From contig NZ_JBJZOI010000029.1 in the NCBI RefSeq assembly GCF_047200635.1, positions 1 through 64,000 on the forward strand: DNA of 64,000 nt, in the 5' to 3' direction. The notes beneath the pieces are model-generated. The model saw only the letters and a program-made list of their open reading frames with translations, had not been told where the DNA came from and made no database searches. Position 1 is the first letter of the stretch, and each line of letters begins with the position of its first letter. Positions 63,201-64,000 of the stretch are shown in pieces. The translations under genes were made by a program, and so were the position numbers. This DNA comes from Saccharopolyspora_C sp047200635 (GTDB lineage: Bacteria > Actinomycetota > Actinomycetes > Mycobacteriales > Pseudonocardiaceae).

Positions 63201-64000
63201 CGACGCGCTGACCAGCCTCACCGACGAGCACGGCGCTCCGATGTTCGACGGCGCCGCCCTGGATCGGCAGGTGGAGAGCTCCCAGCGAGAGGTGCGGCGC
63301 CTCGACGCCGAAGCCGAGCGGGCCCGCCAGCGGGTGACCGACATCGACCAGGACCTCGCGGCACTGCGCGAGCGCTCGTCCCAGGGCGTCCGGGAGCTGT
63401 TCGACCCGAGCCGGATGCCCCGGCGCGCCCGGTACGCCGTGGAGGTCGAGTTCGTCGACCACCCCTTCTTCGCCCACCACTCCTTCATGGTCAGCGACGC
63501 CGAGGGCGTGGCCGCCCACGACTCGGAGACCTGGGGCAGCGCCGACACCCCGGCGGCCTCGGCCCGCCGCATCGCCGCGCACCTCGGGGTGAACCCGAGG
63601 GTCTTCTCCGCGCAGCGCGACAGCGAACCGATCGCCGCGGGCTGGTACCCCGTCGACGGACGCCTGGCGTTCAACCGCCCCGACCAGCCGATGCCGACGG
63701 ACATCGCCACCGGTAAGCCGCACGAGCGCCGCAACCGCGACATCGACGACCAGGGGCTGATGGGCCAGCACGAGGGTGACTTGCTGCCCCGCCACCTGTG
63801 GCGGATCGAGCAGCTGGCCCGCGAGGCGGGCATGCGTCCCGATGTCGTGCAGCCCGGGCCGGAGCGGGTCTCGCGGCGTCTCGACTTCCTGCTCGGCAAG
63901 GACGAGGTGGATCCGGCTCCGGTGCTGGCCGAGCTGCGCACCCTGATCGGCAACCAGGCGGGGATCGACGCCGTGCGGGCGCGGTTCGGCCAAGACGGCA
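36211..64000 (+). CDS. Giant multi-domain ESX effector, CpnT-like N-terminus (partial, at least 9,263 aa)
   Basis: One uninterrupted frame to the window end. Residues 1-~330 match the CpnT-like (WXG100_2-type) domain: LGMEWPEGNE, helices, then a hydrophobic segment (~111-154) and a Gly-zipper (~236-257). Then come S/G/Q/N repeats (437-587), two copies of a DLLDxxAxLLxRxGE module (after ~707 and ~1384), 14-residue acidic repeats (~1011-1180) and an unrecognised region (~1590-3630). Glycosyltransferase domains with DGD lie at 3897 and 5250. Five amidoligase modules have E-x-E at 4487, 5843, 6467, 7257 and 7907. LLWLSC domains hold Cys4286 and Cys7061, the only cysteines. Coiled coils flank a zincin motif HEIFHFFGLYDEY (His8924). 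The motif VVMG[GD][DE] marks module borders. GTG at 36211; an in-frame stop lies at 36157. Likely exported by the adjacent ESX system. The C-terminus and any immunity gene lie outside. Confidence 0.88.
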   Translation, partial: MSKYETTELPDKLQKFFKITLGMEWPEGNEGGLRALHDALERYADKAEAMASKLESAGADIDDSLDGETADETVRYVKTDQPGYWREQAVVARDLASKANDAAADIQKNKIMFVAMAAMTLATVISLIASLFGAFMVPAVLAAARVGITALLRELIKQIASNVVKQLTRVPQAIKAGGWQAGAKAAGSQAWKLGKYPAGGAAFGAGVMGGLDAGIQYFQKDVLGNRDNINKESIKGMVIGGAIGGAASGLAAGAARGIGKSIGDVVANMNKKIADFNKRLKLPPKDQVPEKKLTRGQVAFGRFTDGVAQIVSVAASNPLVYLATDDKHGVASDGMFGAFARGGAGGKSGGTGGKGGSDAPTISDIQGPPPLEIPDLDGKVGGDRGGADSGKLDTTGGDGKVSGDRRGSADSTTSTTSTLPSYEHATEGPPSYAEAQNSSGQTNSSGQSNSSGQSNSSGQSNSSGQSNSSGQSNSSGQANSSDSSTNSNSSGSQSSNQSDSSNQSQSGQSGQSDSSNQSQSGQSGQSGQSGQSGQSDSSNQSQSGQSGQSGQSGQSGQSGQSGQSGQSGQSDSSNQSQSGQSGQSGQSTFGPSHSVGQPSSEQGGLVTANEDGQTSARDVSTGGTRLGSVFTNTAAFAPVMTESGGFGSADSGGGAGEVRTSSDGGVSGLGQDQSSSSQQVSSNGSPESSQNQAAAVVGGTGGGQNSGRSVVMGDDVSQRAVGADRGGSSLGTSFSRGGGETSSNAPAAPMREVRSAQFPGSGEVRTSSDGRGASGDARTSGEKGSDGLKIGQPRTSSESITGLGQDVQAPPAAEQLAQEQVAHESGFADSNGPVRDQSIAPPESSTSQDGQSPVDSRQQDSGGRTPLAEEVEGAARSFDEIDPVRSEDLLDSTAALLRRSGETPSTVPTPVWEAVASHLAQGEPGRAEELVQRYGQERESFANTELAGATGRPGQFDSTTPSVQDGDRGGAESTRTPEESANADPARESGGLVRNSEDEAGDARARDAESGARDGDGVVRDAESEVRDGDGAVRSSEPEVRDGEGVVRDAESGARDGDGVVRDAESEVRDGDGAVRSSEPEVRDGDGVVRDAETGARDGDGAVRSSEPEVRDAGGVARDAETDTGNSGGAVRVSGGEVRNSEEAVQDSGPAARNSETEAREGDGVVRESETEVRDGEGLIAPQPVHGGQPSATPASQSTPNQSTPNQTAPSQGTQNQATPNQGTQNVPGQQPAGRQATPAVTSQGEPGQARGGEQQSNRGADSRGPATESTSPRRTEDGRANERGSQVGTPEQRTATATATPTTATTSRGGTPSSNAREGRQDPPLPPVFAALLTDPDLVNAPLPEAPRAPRGGRLNGPLEQGEAPLRIPRADEAVVSLGPRGGRSVVMGGEGTVARRTTTTEQNPAAGTSFARDLPLPEELSNAARTFGKLGASRSRDLLDTAAVLLSRAGEIPGKAPTTLWEALAARLAKGEHGRADELVQRYIQEKSSLAGTELAGRTGRPDGDGSTPLSPVSTNLFSEGTQTRDGDGTQRDDGTGQDGEGARDSDDPDSSGGKKAEDSDGRKDAPEEKKDADQAKDSEDESKTPKPVEEIFESLPDYVRSGQSLGPIEQIGATRRSNLPEDTRALEFTGPDVVAHLNSLLPNRKGKWEDVSVVQRRVDNAVSSLVGTGDIFTVRKGGEYFELFIRAIPQFDQMKSVKPSDETIKASAKTEKSSSYTSAESRDKSFSPQLAFTSIPGLYIYLNPTVPGGFSEQHLAEQSQKHGAEHKYAIKSLHDVDVPMKFEFSLRDAKDRTVTPPGAERELSGGRSNQRFEPYTVSETADVAMRVPIGLSNGRSIGNVLAEAHQNLDTYHQSPSQRAHLRMAEQGVHELGQLGEAGSRAVRDSAPMGVTVHTGPLGGSFFRQVQHLLGKRFRDESAVDSHGRPVLREFLHKDSIAERLPEMTVFEGAHPEAGWVQSGEIYKGRNLSLFRSHPGTKIEMRAVATWIKVGDEHGDVKHSDSRTMKFGSKDIRTAERTGGLNAIGGPGFGWGNLRAVFGPNAGFTLGHSHEQNVSRSTELTETVDTTGETARYQLGYKIQVRPLGGEPVTLDGIVAADVLGDRGKAAEAGLFDGTPLADAHRPENFRSGEERTHFLPESVERGHTFVGGLTDLPVGRDLFNGLADLLRDIPLRGKVRLDKNMFVRQFDDEAFAKGLSAKIADVLKRGRNLADLLADEEVVKQLVPHMVDGPLHLPLKRESLLNDYVSVVRLSLDTSNIRDGEPVRPGGSPAGGGARLDGDGTTGGGRSGDAEGRSGEASGSNDRSGKDGSGKDGGSKDGDSKDGDAALNTSRKVSDETTIKSGRFRKRGLIGGIQGRLYAALGMGGYVVNGGYRVEGNRTRRRAFEFGRETAVERKRGGSIAPDGKLTDHELRAFRADFEFKAEVLSYKRPSEGMRRIRPQRRGRHVPVFQELTKDFPVALSPEERSRQKPNPNAVPAITKRVDARFVVPESLLSDEDPLAVTHMEDFSRPEAHVEQIPDPPAPHLLPPGSSRKLDGASLVGFSGGKILREMATDLLGQVTQNDPIVRFPVPEVTSPLAHMLGVDRIQSDPRLFSRPRTTSLSWSRARRDLSIEMGTSFKPVLDTATPVTRSEYEQATRELTGKASTGRTTGWNVNHGGYVGAVFIGPMGDGVQTGSHDVDGLGLGVVNLQPYSHSRAAESSRSMESGQKLTVETPPEKVYLARVKVHAGMVAEATYKGNFDPLEWFPRARPRRRGQYVELPESQLMWLTKEQLDELSPGLAGERGGAETSGSTNAEAETTDSSGESPSGDRTAELAAPHPEPSLPLPSALDPSRAVRPSFGLGGIIDPVDLVDQLGEIRENLSRELGEDVAEALLPDTSAGSARNNHTSLQALLTDVNNSVEQVLNGGERTQLRYERRFKGNTYRFTLDADFQPDRGPGSIGHVDKLKVTNLATSALEKVRTHGRTLLTTMFVGRLGVRATELPPSDSHGRQNQDRGIGAAGVGITPQMRWGNRNQQLTNKDEVGHERSAETSGPVAEHGGRLRLNLRVAQGDNPPTHAISVDRQVSVTKLVEEALPEPDGSRYGQTAHSGELTAAQTTPEALDTWRGEGKFTLPTADAHWGEHFFGNIEELVAAGRGALEDSRADLPRDIDDALATAITVAQLFSRLPDQMDGTFTLPLPDLNRTLEFHARVPETPKFASTSGSVKFEGKTKPKDERTAQVESGHMMELRTTEPWGWGGTTQPVEKSPYAFGQKSGYAARDLVALSSRDPAKLLQSGELHSEDAARMPISDKVIHNEETVTRALLSGLEFRVVARETGGLLNFGEPKVGGRSVAFRDAFVSRLWDDDATARTGHAISPDLIQATKDLATKGEEWSKADKALKGALEADGVAGPSRTGETEAVAKAQADESRARSEYSKAKRKWDELTAAEHVRDARTREEARQSERRAEQERAERIANPASQYRLPPIRRASEGDDLLAGWQEVVEYGLPSSSGRTAPSSSSGTPALPRIEEEVELSDLSPETGRESTGNPPAEVPAPRRERDASGEDGREGRGEDGGRDSFDFARDPEAQNWRRMLGLANPEQEAARGLGGTLDEVGPLGEPVELDSLPGTERESDATPPAPENRPGRRVAMGGDPAPHRALVDALNEAAAEHTRSGREPAPRTELLGPDVFGLRAPDPAPDFLAGHDYSNLPADRVVSLLQSLDMARPQGRPTHAEMAPDALTPQPGSVITSHRSPAQRENWAPNPTEPLPETLEMPRLRHHVWLGGPLTGTGKPGFHRGTIGDFARAHADQLETVLWTDVPRSQVEQAAAHTGPMSADHPLAQVRELLGWARSNNVRLVNLDEVSSGDRPLLGHEFIANERAKMTPAGYAGSSDVLRPALVHRFGGIYLDGDNALVDPQSVFDVALTKPEAFALHIDLEKEIFSNSVVAAPRHHPAMVAYLDTMIGKYEKPYSEVVDSRLRNAAPEAFDNPKLAMRRHSIWERTGPGNLEELAASLGHRDVLDMPGLDGVVVQSAGSWMYPATPPPRAWDAAATQRFTQNVIQTLVRGLHNRPGELMLTEVGDVVKTHPDPDLIWNSAITFLTEHPTFGPMIEGVTFARHDYGELNQHELPDHAVSLLNADEDAAYVHYGEVGLPTRIENPGERGADPVSMGADPMDGLVPEGTGTDLTFADVQFLPLPAGKSGESIGVAFPRGADEAASMRSAFENGAGDRFKQLYGVPADADNYLVAPHFKDGRFTVVDNAGTTHRLDHQAMTRLLLSAGRPGPTWSQSTNLLWLSCNLGAPENSRIGNELNALLSEEVGEQRAPVGEPGMYPEGGVDLTGSAGITRLGPGEEAFLPDYDQVSEPSGHRDVMGGTPPPTDPEQLRLLGSARDSLAAAQRHLAVLPPDALPEARARVAAWRQAWTGGQVSALDADGLRSFDQAARDLAGQVRETRFEQLMELHEQASDRIADGVEEPRFYENGVPGGVSSRPGVKIGLELEFHIPEDDPNAFENVVTELGTELDAKGYLEWEPETELRSAEDTPSQEMHARGKWAMVEEISGVHEVEVISPILRLDQQPNMWDDVDSVLDSIEENGGKAETTGGHVNISFDRPLGAAEYLRLAQLGKAFEAVMYRLGNYQMGENQRSLGLVGPNPVPPDASKVTTPADVRALSRDKYDAINFSHVRGGPSDRVEFRFWAGSTKSSVWQTHVELSAAMLAAAMDPSIQSRLDEMMKDPELVGVGGGSGLRNLMDFLELLPLSPEAQEQAVQLFSLNDPWVDTGTNDLYWRTQTVSLPDGGFYFPHDGNTVDAAVKIARSVQPHRDADVVMATLDSESGNVKLWNGETLSGKDFIDTISFRRMGSRNAIALAINGVAGAPWFSELVNHFGDLGKPVLTATNSLLTPDGSLVAATMRTGSDGRMRPGPDPVGWVEHRPGGARPTGQFDLGHAIAQVVGPPAQARRPDVVMGGDEGSRRTSLDEHFATQDRADADVPPPSRGDAVDARQRGGADSAANDPAAVERVVSDLQDSLVERRSEATPLLGEDLFGLLSPASTPDFLTGLDIPGLDPAKLPSLLDAMDLTHDAPSRITADGLESRPDQVISVPVPEERRNAWAPADGLPPLPETLDLPKLQHSIWMGSPVQAATRSAEVFQNYGSASSRFDGTSVLWTDIPRAEFEAARNSEPPADGSPDPHAGTREMLGWARDNRVRLINFDEYFHEGNPLPLQGYFNSEGLRMSGPGWAAKSDIGRFALLRELGGFYTDGDNRVGDLSRAEEMVRTQEGWAWLSESSSKMDNAAYGMPRRHPAAEVMLELMGERLGANQEELYGARNADAPKEFFRENKMRLRLNSLMMRTGPDLLFQLAERLGYENGHGIPRIRTVQVMSAESWLSGPERPPALLDGPEATADLTRKVVQTLVRDMHNREGDLRLTRLKSALSKHADPDLVLTSALRFIAGHPDLAGQVRSITTTAWDRGEFSEVPIPQAARDAFVLSETGRQQWLAEFLTHAVARGTADADLAARAEEGWRASDAELIERAGDLYGLDRPIREDLDLVTALDRLAEPEPFQPRPGADALLRLADEIDIPAGPREERLASLLDFARRNEDALLTRQDFFNAPRDQGPSFAEPQWREPQWDQPSRDSDSDSDDGLFQRPPAARRGSDSDSDDGLFQRPPAARRGSDSDSDDGLFQRPPDRAGSGASARRDSDSDSDDGLFQRPPGRVVMGGDDVVMTDVPGAPRDERARLASELDDTVAQVRRHLDSMPADVVPRLRERAELWTDAADQGAFRAAAAEQLRPRLDEARQLLRNVRTQRTALLAQQFYDARRAAAEGESPVEFHLFGVEGGQSSRADARLGFEVEVEFKGASAASEIAELGLSLQEQGTTYHSQPTRKVDTAEAHAADKWALVEEPDLEHGVELVSPIIRPGDEEAMPWADLQDMLETVRDNGGAAGSKTGGHINVSFEGRVLTPSEYVRLAQLTKAFESTLYRLGNHPGDVGHRNTFQVGPNPLPIDPASDLTYADVRELNHEREEAVNYGNVDGGPGDRVEFRFWAGSTDPAFWQVRAELSLAMLAAAQDPSIHARLDELMAEPQLLGRSSADVPDLLNLLELLPMSPEAQQQAVQLFAATEPWENTGTNDTRLRTQTVGMPAGGLRFPTPGTSIAEAVETSRRTITPEGADLVVVEQAPGGTGVRLWDGSTLPPAEFIAAVEARVMHREDVSMLVLASTGGSRAPWLAQLVDRLDIPVLTTESAVAQGHDGWITAVDPVVDPNTGAVHHRPSTDGWVLHEKGGITRPSGQFDLALAVASLEPDSSRHSDEDSSMVSSEDEGSRAGDPEGERSLVMGDEDAAMPDLSGLPPADERTQLIDRLGTTVPQLRRHLDSLPPDALPNNVLPQLRQRAAAWEQGLNSQAFANADLDRLRERVQQSEQLLQNVRGARARSMVQQFQQAQATARSGASPVQFHQQGVAGGASSRPDLRVGLEVEFQFRGDNYNARVGSLGNTLWQRGLLATPAMLDKGDTAGSHSAGRWAMVEEHAHDQGVEIVSPILRPGAPDSEAWTQLDALLDTVRQDPHQGDAARTGGHVNLSFDRHMTPAEHVRLAQLMKVHESVLYRLGNHPGGSSHRDTNQVGPNPLPLDPRSEPTFADLQELNWGREDAINFLNVEGTPQDRVEFRFWAGSTDPAHWQAHVEISAAMLAAAQDPSIHPRLDAMIADPNLLGRGPAELPDLLNLLEMLPMSPEAQQQAVQLFAATEPWQGSAADDRSFRAQSISLGEGGMYFPGPNTPTPDAVTSARGVVLPEGANLLVAELTADRSGVSLWNGGAATPAAFADGITVRRGIGIERPVVFAASGGGLSPVLASVVQEAYHPVLATSSDVVRTADGRLLAGRMAPGPDGRLVFQADPAGWQVHRRGEQTWSTGEADMTAAVDVLYDSGRYDPEASPEASMEMGGDRAAAAEAPPRGKDLTFNDVEIVPLPAGKDGEPIGVGFPRSDLEAEIMRNAFENGAAGETARLYGAPADGDNYVVAPHFKDGRFTVRDKAGVLHQLDEGEMTRLLLSAGRPGPAWSQDTNLLWLSCRLGAEGNSPVGAGLHDLLAGEVGQQYAPHGRPELFEGGGARLLGSQDISRFDDPEGTRGPGDPDSADLLAPENERSVRMVDESPGRLDSLAWKSAAIRRHLDALPPEALPEVREQVAGWPQSLTALNSLSDAALGSFERATNGLLDQLRQQRARSVADLVRGTEAARADGVREPSFHVGGVPGGVSSRPGVKVGLEVEFKFVGTDHEGATAKVTQLGTRLEEAGHSEWHPNAPDPDEPSSPMSVDSDTDSEYQDSSRWNDSEPDLESNVLTVLTDPNDGLVAQLHERDKWAMVQESAHDYGAELISPILRQDERPEMWAELDSILREVESVGGNADSTGGHVNMSFEQPLTPREHVRLAQLAKGFEAVLYRLGNHVGGGQRAMHMVGPNPIPPDPAKITTSDQARRLNRDRYEAMNFAHVAGRASDRVEFRFWSSSTKASVWQAHVEISAAMLAAAKDPSIQPRLDELLRSPKLVGRGSGDGVLDLVEFLELLPMSPESQRQAVELFALNDPWRPTGENDTHRRVQTVSTPDGGLMFPSPRFSTEAAVQAARELHPYPDVDLVMGELDAQGKNLQLWNGEVMSGPDLIETMGMRRFGARHGIVMAISGVSRADWFRDIFEPANFQDEAVLAATHVVRSPDGRLFAANVVQGPDGRLRVQPDPQGWVMHGDYAVDATHKADLGDAIKVMQQRLGLDQPQTGPGHAEQTGPAGGDRSVVMGDDPAPAVPAELAPLVDQVRRTTSSLERNLRAAPDEPRYQAARERLASWQEALRSEELSRATPDQLRASEVQARQLLDQVRTDRTARLESIAAEAQAYADVGVSPIAFHPEGIPGGVTSRPGTKLGLEVEFTFDLAGFGRRVRGLFADLKNGGHTSQAGTGYPLPDQSADSVRDANAAGTWAMALEASDDGGVELISPILRPGADPGTWSDLADVLALARNHGGSARTTGGHVNLSFDEPLTPQQYVRLAQLSTGFESLLFRLASDPSGSRKLDYVGPNPLPVDPASVSTPQDLRVLNRGTVGESRYDAINYEHVRGEATDRVEMRLWAGSLAEAEWQVRAELSAAMLAAAQDPSIYRRLDELMSKPALLAKGDADLAQLQDFLELLPLSPESEAQIVQLFSWTKPWDLDGSNDTHDRAQSIALPQGGLFFPNPRNSVPSVMEVVRRLPHLPDGADLVMATLVGDNPNLVQLWDGETIDGHQFTDVLSARRIGGENPIALAISGVIQSDPDIEADGPNPHADDLEAEWVADLAVENTVYVASKVALTRDGRMLAVRDVLRTDDGTIRFVEDPRGWMVLDDGLPYATGEADLATALLVERDAQGEASSEHGSGDSGRRDGDSDVEMDGGSSGRPEEPDSDLDAEGETDVDMLDAESQGSRSDEDAGSELDWDPAEFGGRPAQQQQPQQFAPASKPGDLPASPYPQGDLFADSHLDSFGEEFWNRFAESDPLGEEFWNQFDDLASAGHLLDFGDFATAEDGTSRTGGPGETAEAESAPVTYWAALLVPDDDGALPQDSLRELHAETARTLAAELLEAADGGRPPFEIQISSWSTEQNPAVNAARSKEVETRLTAALEAELAAAQPGVPAAQRRTLHGLGVPLVVKSDYSLLDSISVLTAPVTDYSAQWEGKPEPAPEDQAWRHATATRASWFDRQWGRVDPAELDALRRPIPDGVVSTESPAPRMTYGQFFGGPVRYEFQRIEVAPGRFVQEFTFRPYVDAESVLAPPRERARHDTTMLDLKEQERATAEVLVGLHEPNSEFAESARAQLRAAEAELPGLRAKADASAAELARQERRVEDVKDRVRKDLAEHPLQGSRMAFSGDQFHARVEFAQDAQSGLATVRLGELARASQSSWGMASSGRAMTHEIFHFFGLYDEYGSPREFEVGSREFEGEKIPEYKVKAVLNPDMLIEQRRTALEEAERKLAAARHALELDEQNRDALTSLTDEHGAPMFDGAALDRQVESSQREVRRLDAEAERARQRVTDIDQDLAALRERSSQGVRELFDPSRMPRRARYAVEVEFVDHPFFAHHSFMVSDAEGVAAHDSETWGSADTPAASARRIAAHLGVNPRVFSAQRDSEPIAAGWYPVDGRLAFNRPDQPMPTDIATGKPHERRNRDIDDQGLMGQHEGDLLPRHLWRIEQLAREAGMRPDVVQPGPERVSRRLDFLLGKDEVDPAPVLAELRTLIGNQAGIDAVRARFGQDG
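37519..37969 (+). repeat. S-G-Q-S-N / S-G-Q low-complexity coding repeats
   Basis: Near-perfect 15-nt repeats (encoding N-S-S-G-Q) pass into 9-nt repeats (S-G-Q) broken by a repeated D-S-S-N-Q-S-Q unit. They encode residues ~437-587 of the giant protein. They probably form a long flexible linker after the N-terminal export domain and are prone to length change. Confidence 0.9.
39241..39747 (+). repeat. 42-nt tandem coding repeats (14-residue acidic/basic unit)
   Basis: Unit [GE]-[AV]-R-D-G-[DE]-G-[AV]-V-R-[DS]-[AS]-E-[SPT]. About eight good copies to ~39577 are followed by degenerate ones. They lie between the two DLLDxxAxLLxRxGE modules of the giant protein. DNA identity between copies is high. 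Confidence 0.85.
47461..48420 (+). other. Domain: DXD glycosyltransferase 1 within the giant protein
   Basis: Opens with LRHHVWLGG, then TVLWTDVPR, then SSDVLRPALVHRFGGIYLDG with the D-G-D at 47899-47907. This is the order of the DXD sugar-binding glycosyltransferases (TcdA/TcdB-like, GT32/GT44 group). The target is unknown. A second copy with D-G-D at 51958-51966 lies at about 51520-52480. Both copies share a preceding segment with LPETLEMPRL or LPETLDLPKL. Confidence 0.75.
49279..61400 (+). repeat. Array of five amidoligase (GCS-like) modules within the giant protein
   Basis: Modules at about 49279-51050, 53326-55170, 55177-56990, 57616-59520 and 59530-61400. Each has a helical segment (x-RRHLD-x-LP), a GG-x-SSRP-x-x-x-x-GLE-x-EF strand, a GGH-[VI]-N-x-S motif and R-V-E-[FM]-R-[FL]-W. 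These are the conserved elements of amidoligase_2/glutamate-cysteine-ligase-like folds. They are followed by ELLP-[LM]-SPE-[AS] and a second domain with PVLTAT-like strands. A glycosyltransferase module and an LLWLSC domain are inserted between them. Confidence 0.75.
53089..53325 (+). repeat. 57-nt tandem repeats encoding S-D-S-D-S-D-D-G-L-F-Q-R-P-P
   Basis: Four copies of a 19-residue unit (acidic Ser-Asp run, GLFQRPP, then AARRG). The second to third copies are identical at DNA level. It forms the linker before the second amidoligase module of the giant protein. Confidence 0.9.

Noticed and set aside
36070..63993. Minus-strand open frame of about 9,300 residues opposite the giant gene
   Set aside because: It is a product of codon bias: in this GC-rich coding DNA the antisense frame rarely meets stops. 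Its translation is Arg/Gly/Val/Leu-rich without domains. The plus frame has recognisable folds, a ribosome site and a consistent third-position bias.

Overview
The window is very GC-rich, uses GTG starts freely and has actinomycete gene families throughout. The set of ESX-type secretion genes, DUF3040 and DUF4232 proteins, LAL-type LuxR regulators and YbaB/EspC-like proteins fits a filamentous actinomycete of the Pseudonocardiales (Saccharopolyspora-like). That placement is inferred from family content, not from any marker gene. The first ~60 bases are a poly-G/poly-C tract that looks like a contig end or a sequencing artefact.

Region 1 (78-5942) holds unlinked small genes: a DJ-1/PfpI-family protein, several short conserved or membrane proteins (two with a PLD-nuclease N-terminal-like membrane domain), a DUF4232-type lipoprotein, a DUF3040 protein and a secreted beta-propeller-like protein. 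Several are followed by strong inverted-repeat terminators.

Region 2 (6052-16954) looks like specialised-metabolism accessory functions: a cytochrome P450, a fused PabAB aminodeoxychorismate synthase, type I IPP isomerase, a type II thioesterase, and two large divergently transcribed LAL-family regulators. No polyketide or peptide synthase is present. Two perfect actinomycete-type DnaA boxes lie 21 bp apart in the convergent gap at 10996-11025.

Region 3 (17250-36095) is a type VII (ESX) secretion locus: a protein with a C-terminal ADP-ribosyltransferase-like fold translationally coupled to a mycosin protease, EccC facing them across a 20-bp-stem bidirectional terminator, divergent EccD-EccB, then seven small or repeat-rich alpha-helical proteins that look like secreted substrates, partners or chaperones (WXG100-like, EspC-like, YbaB-like, and two large low-complexity proteins with related C-terminal tails). 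EccA, EccE and EspG are not seen.

Region 4 (36211 to the window end and beyond) is one uninterrupted plus-strand reading frame of at least 9,263 residues. It begins with a CpnT-like (WXG100_2-type) N-terminal domain and continues through low-complexity repeats, a ~2,000-residue unrecognised region, two DXD-type glycosyltransferase domains, five tandem amidoligase (GCS-like) modules, two domains with an LLWLSC motif, and a zincin-type metalloprotease motif. The two LLWLSC cysteines are the only cysteines in the whole visible protein. A short motif, [RK]-x-V-V-M-G-[GD]-[DE], recurs at module boundaries. The most economical reading is that the ESX machine in region 3 exports this giant multi-enzyme effector, with the small helical genes just upstream acting as partners.
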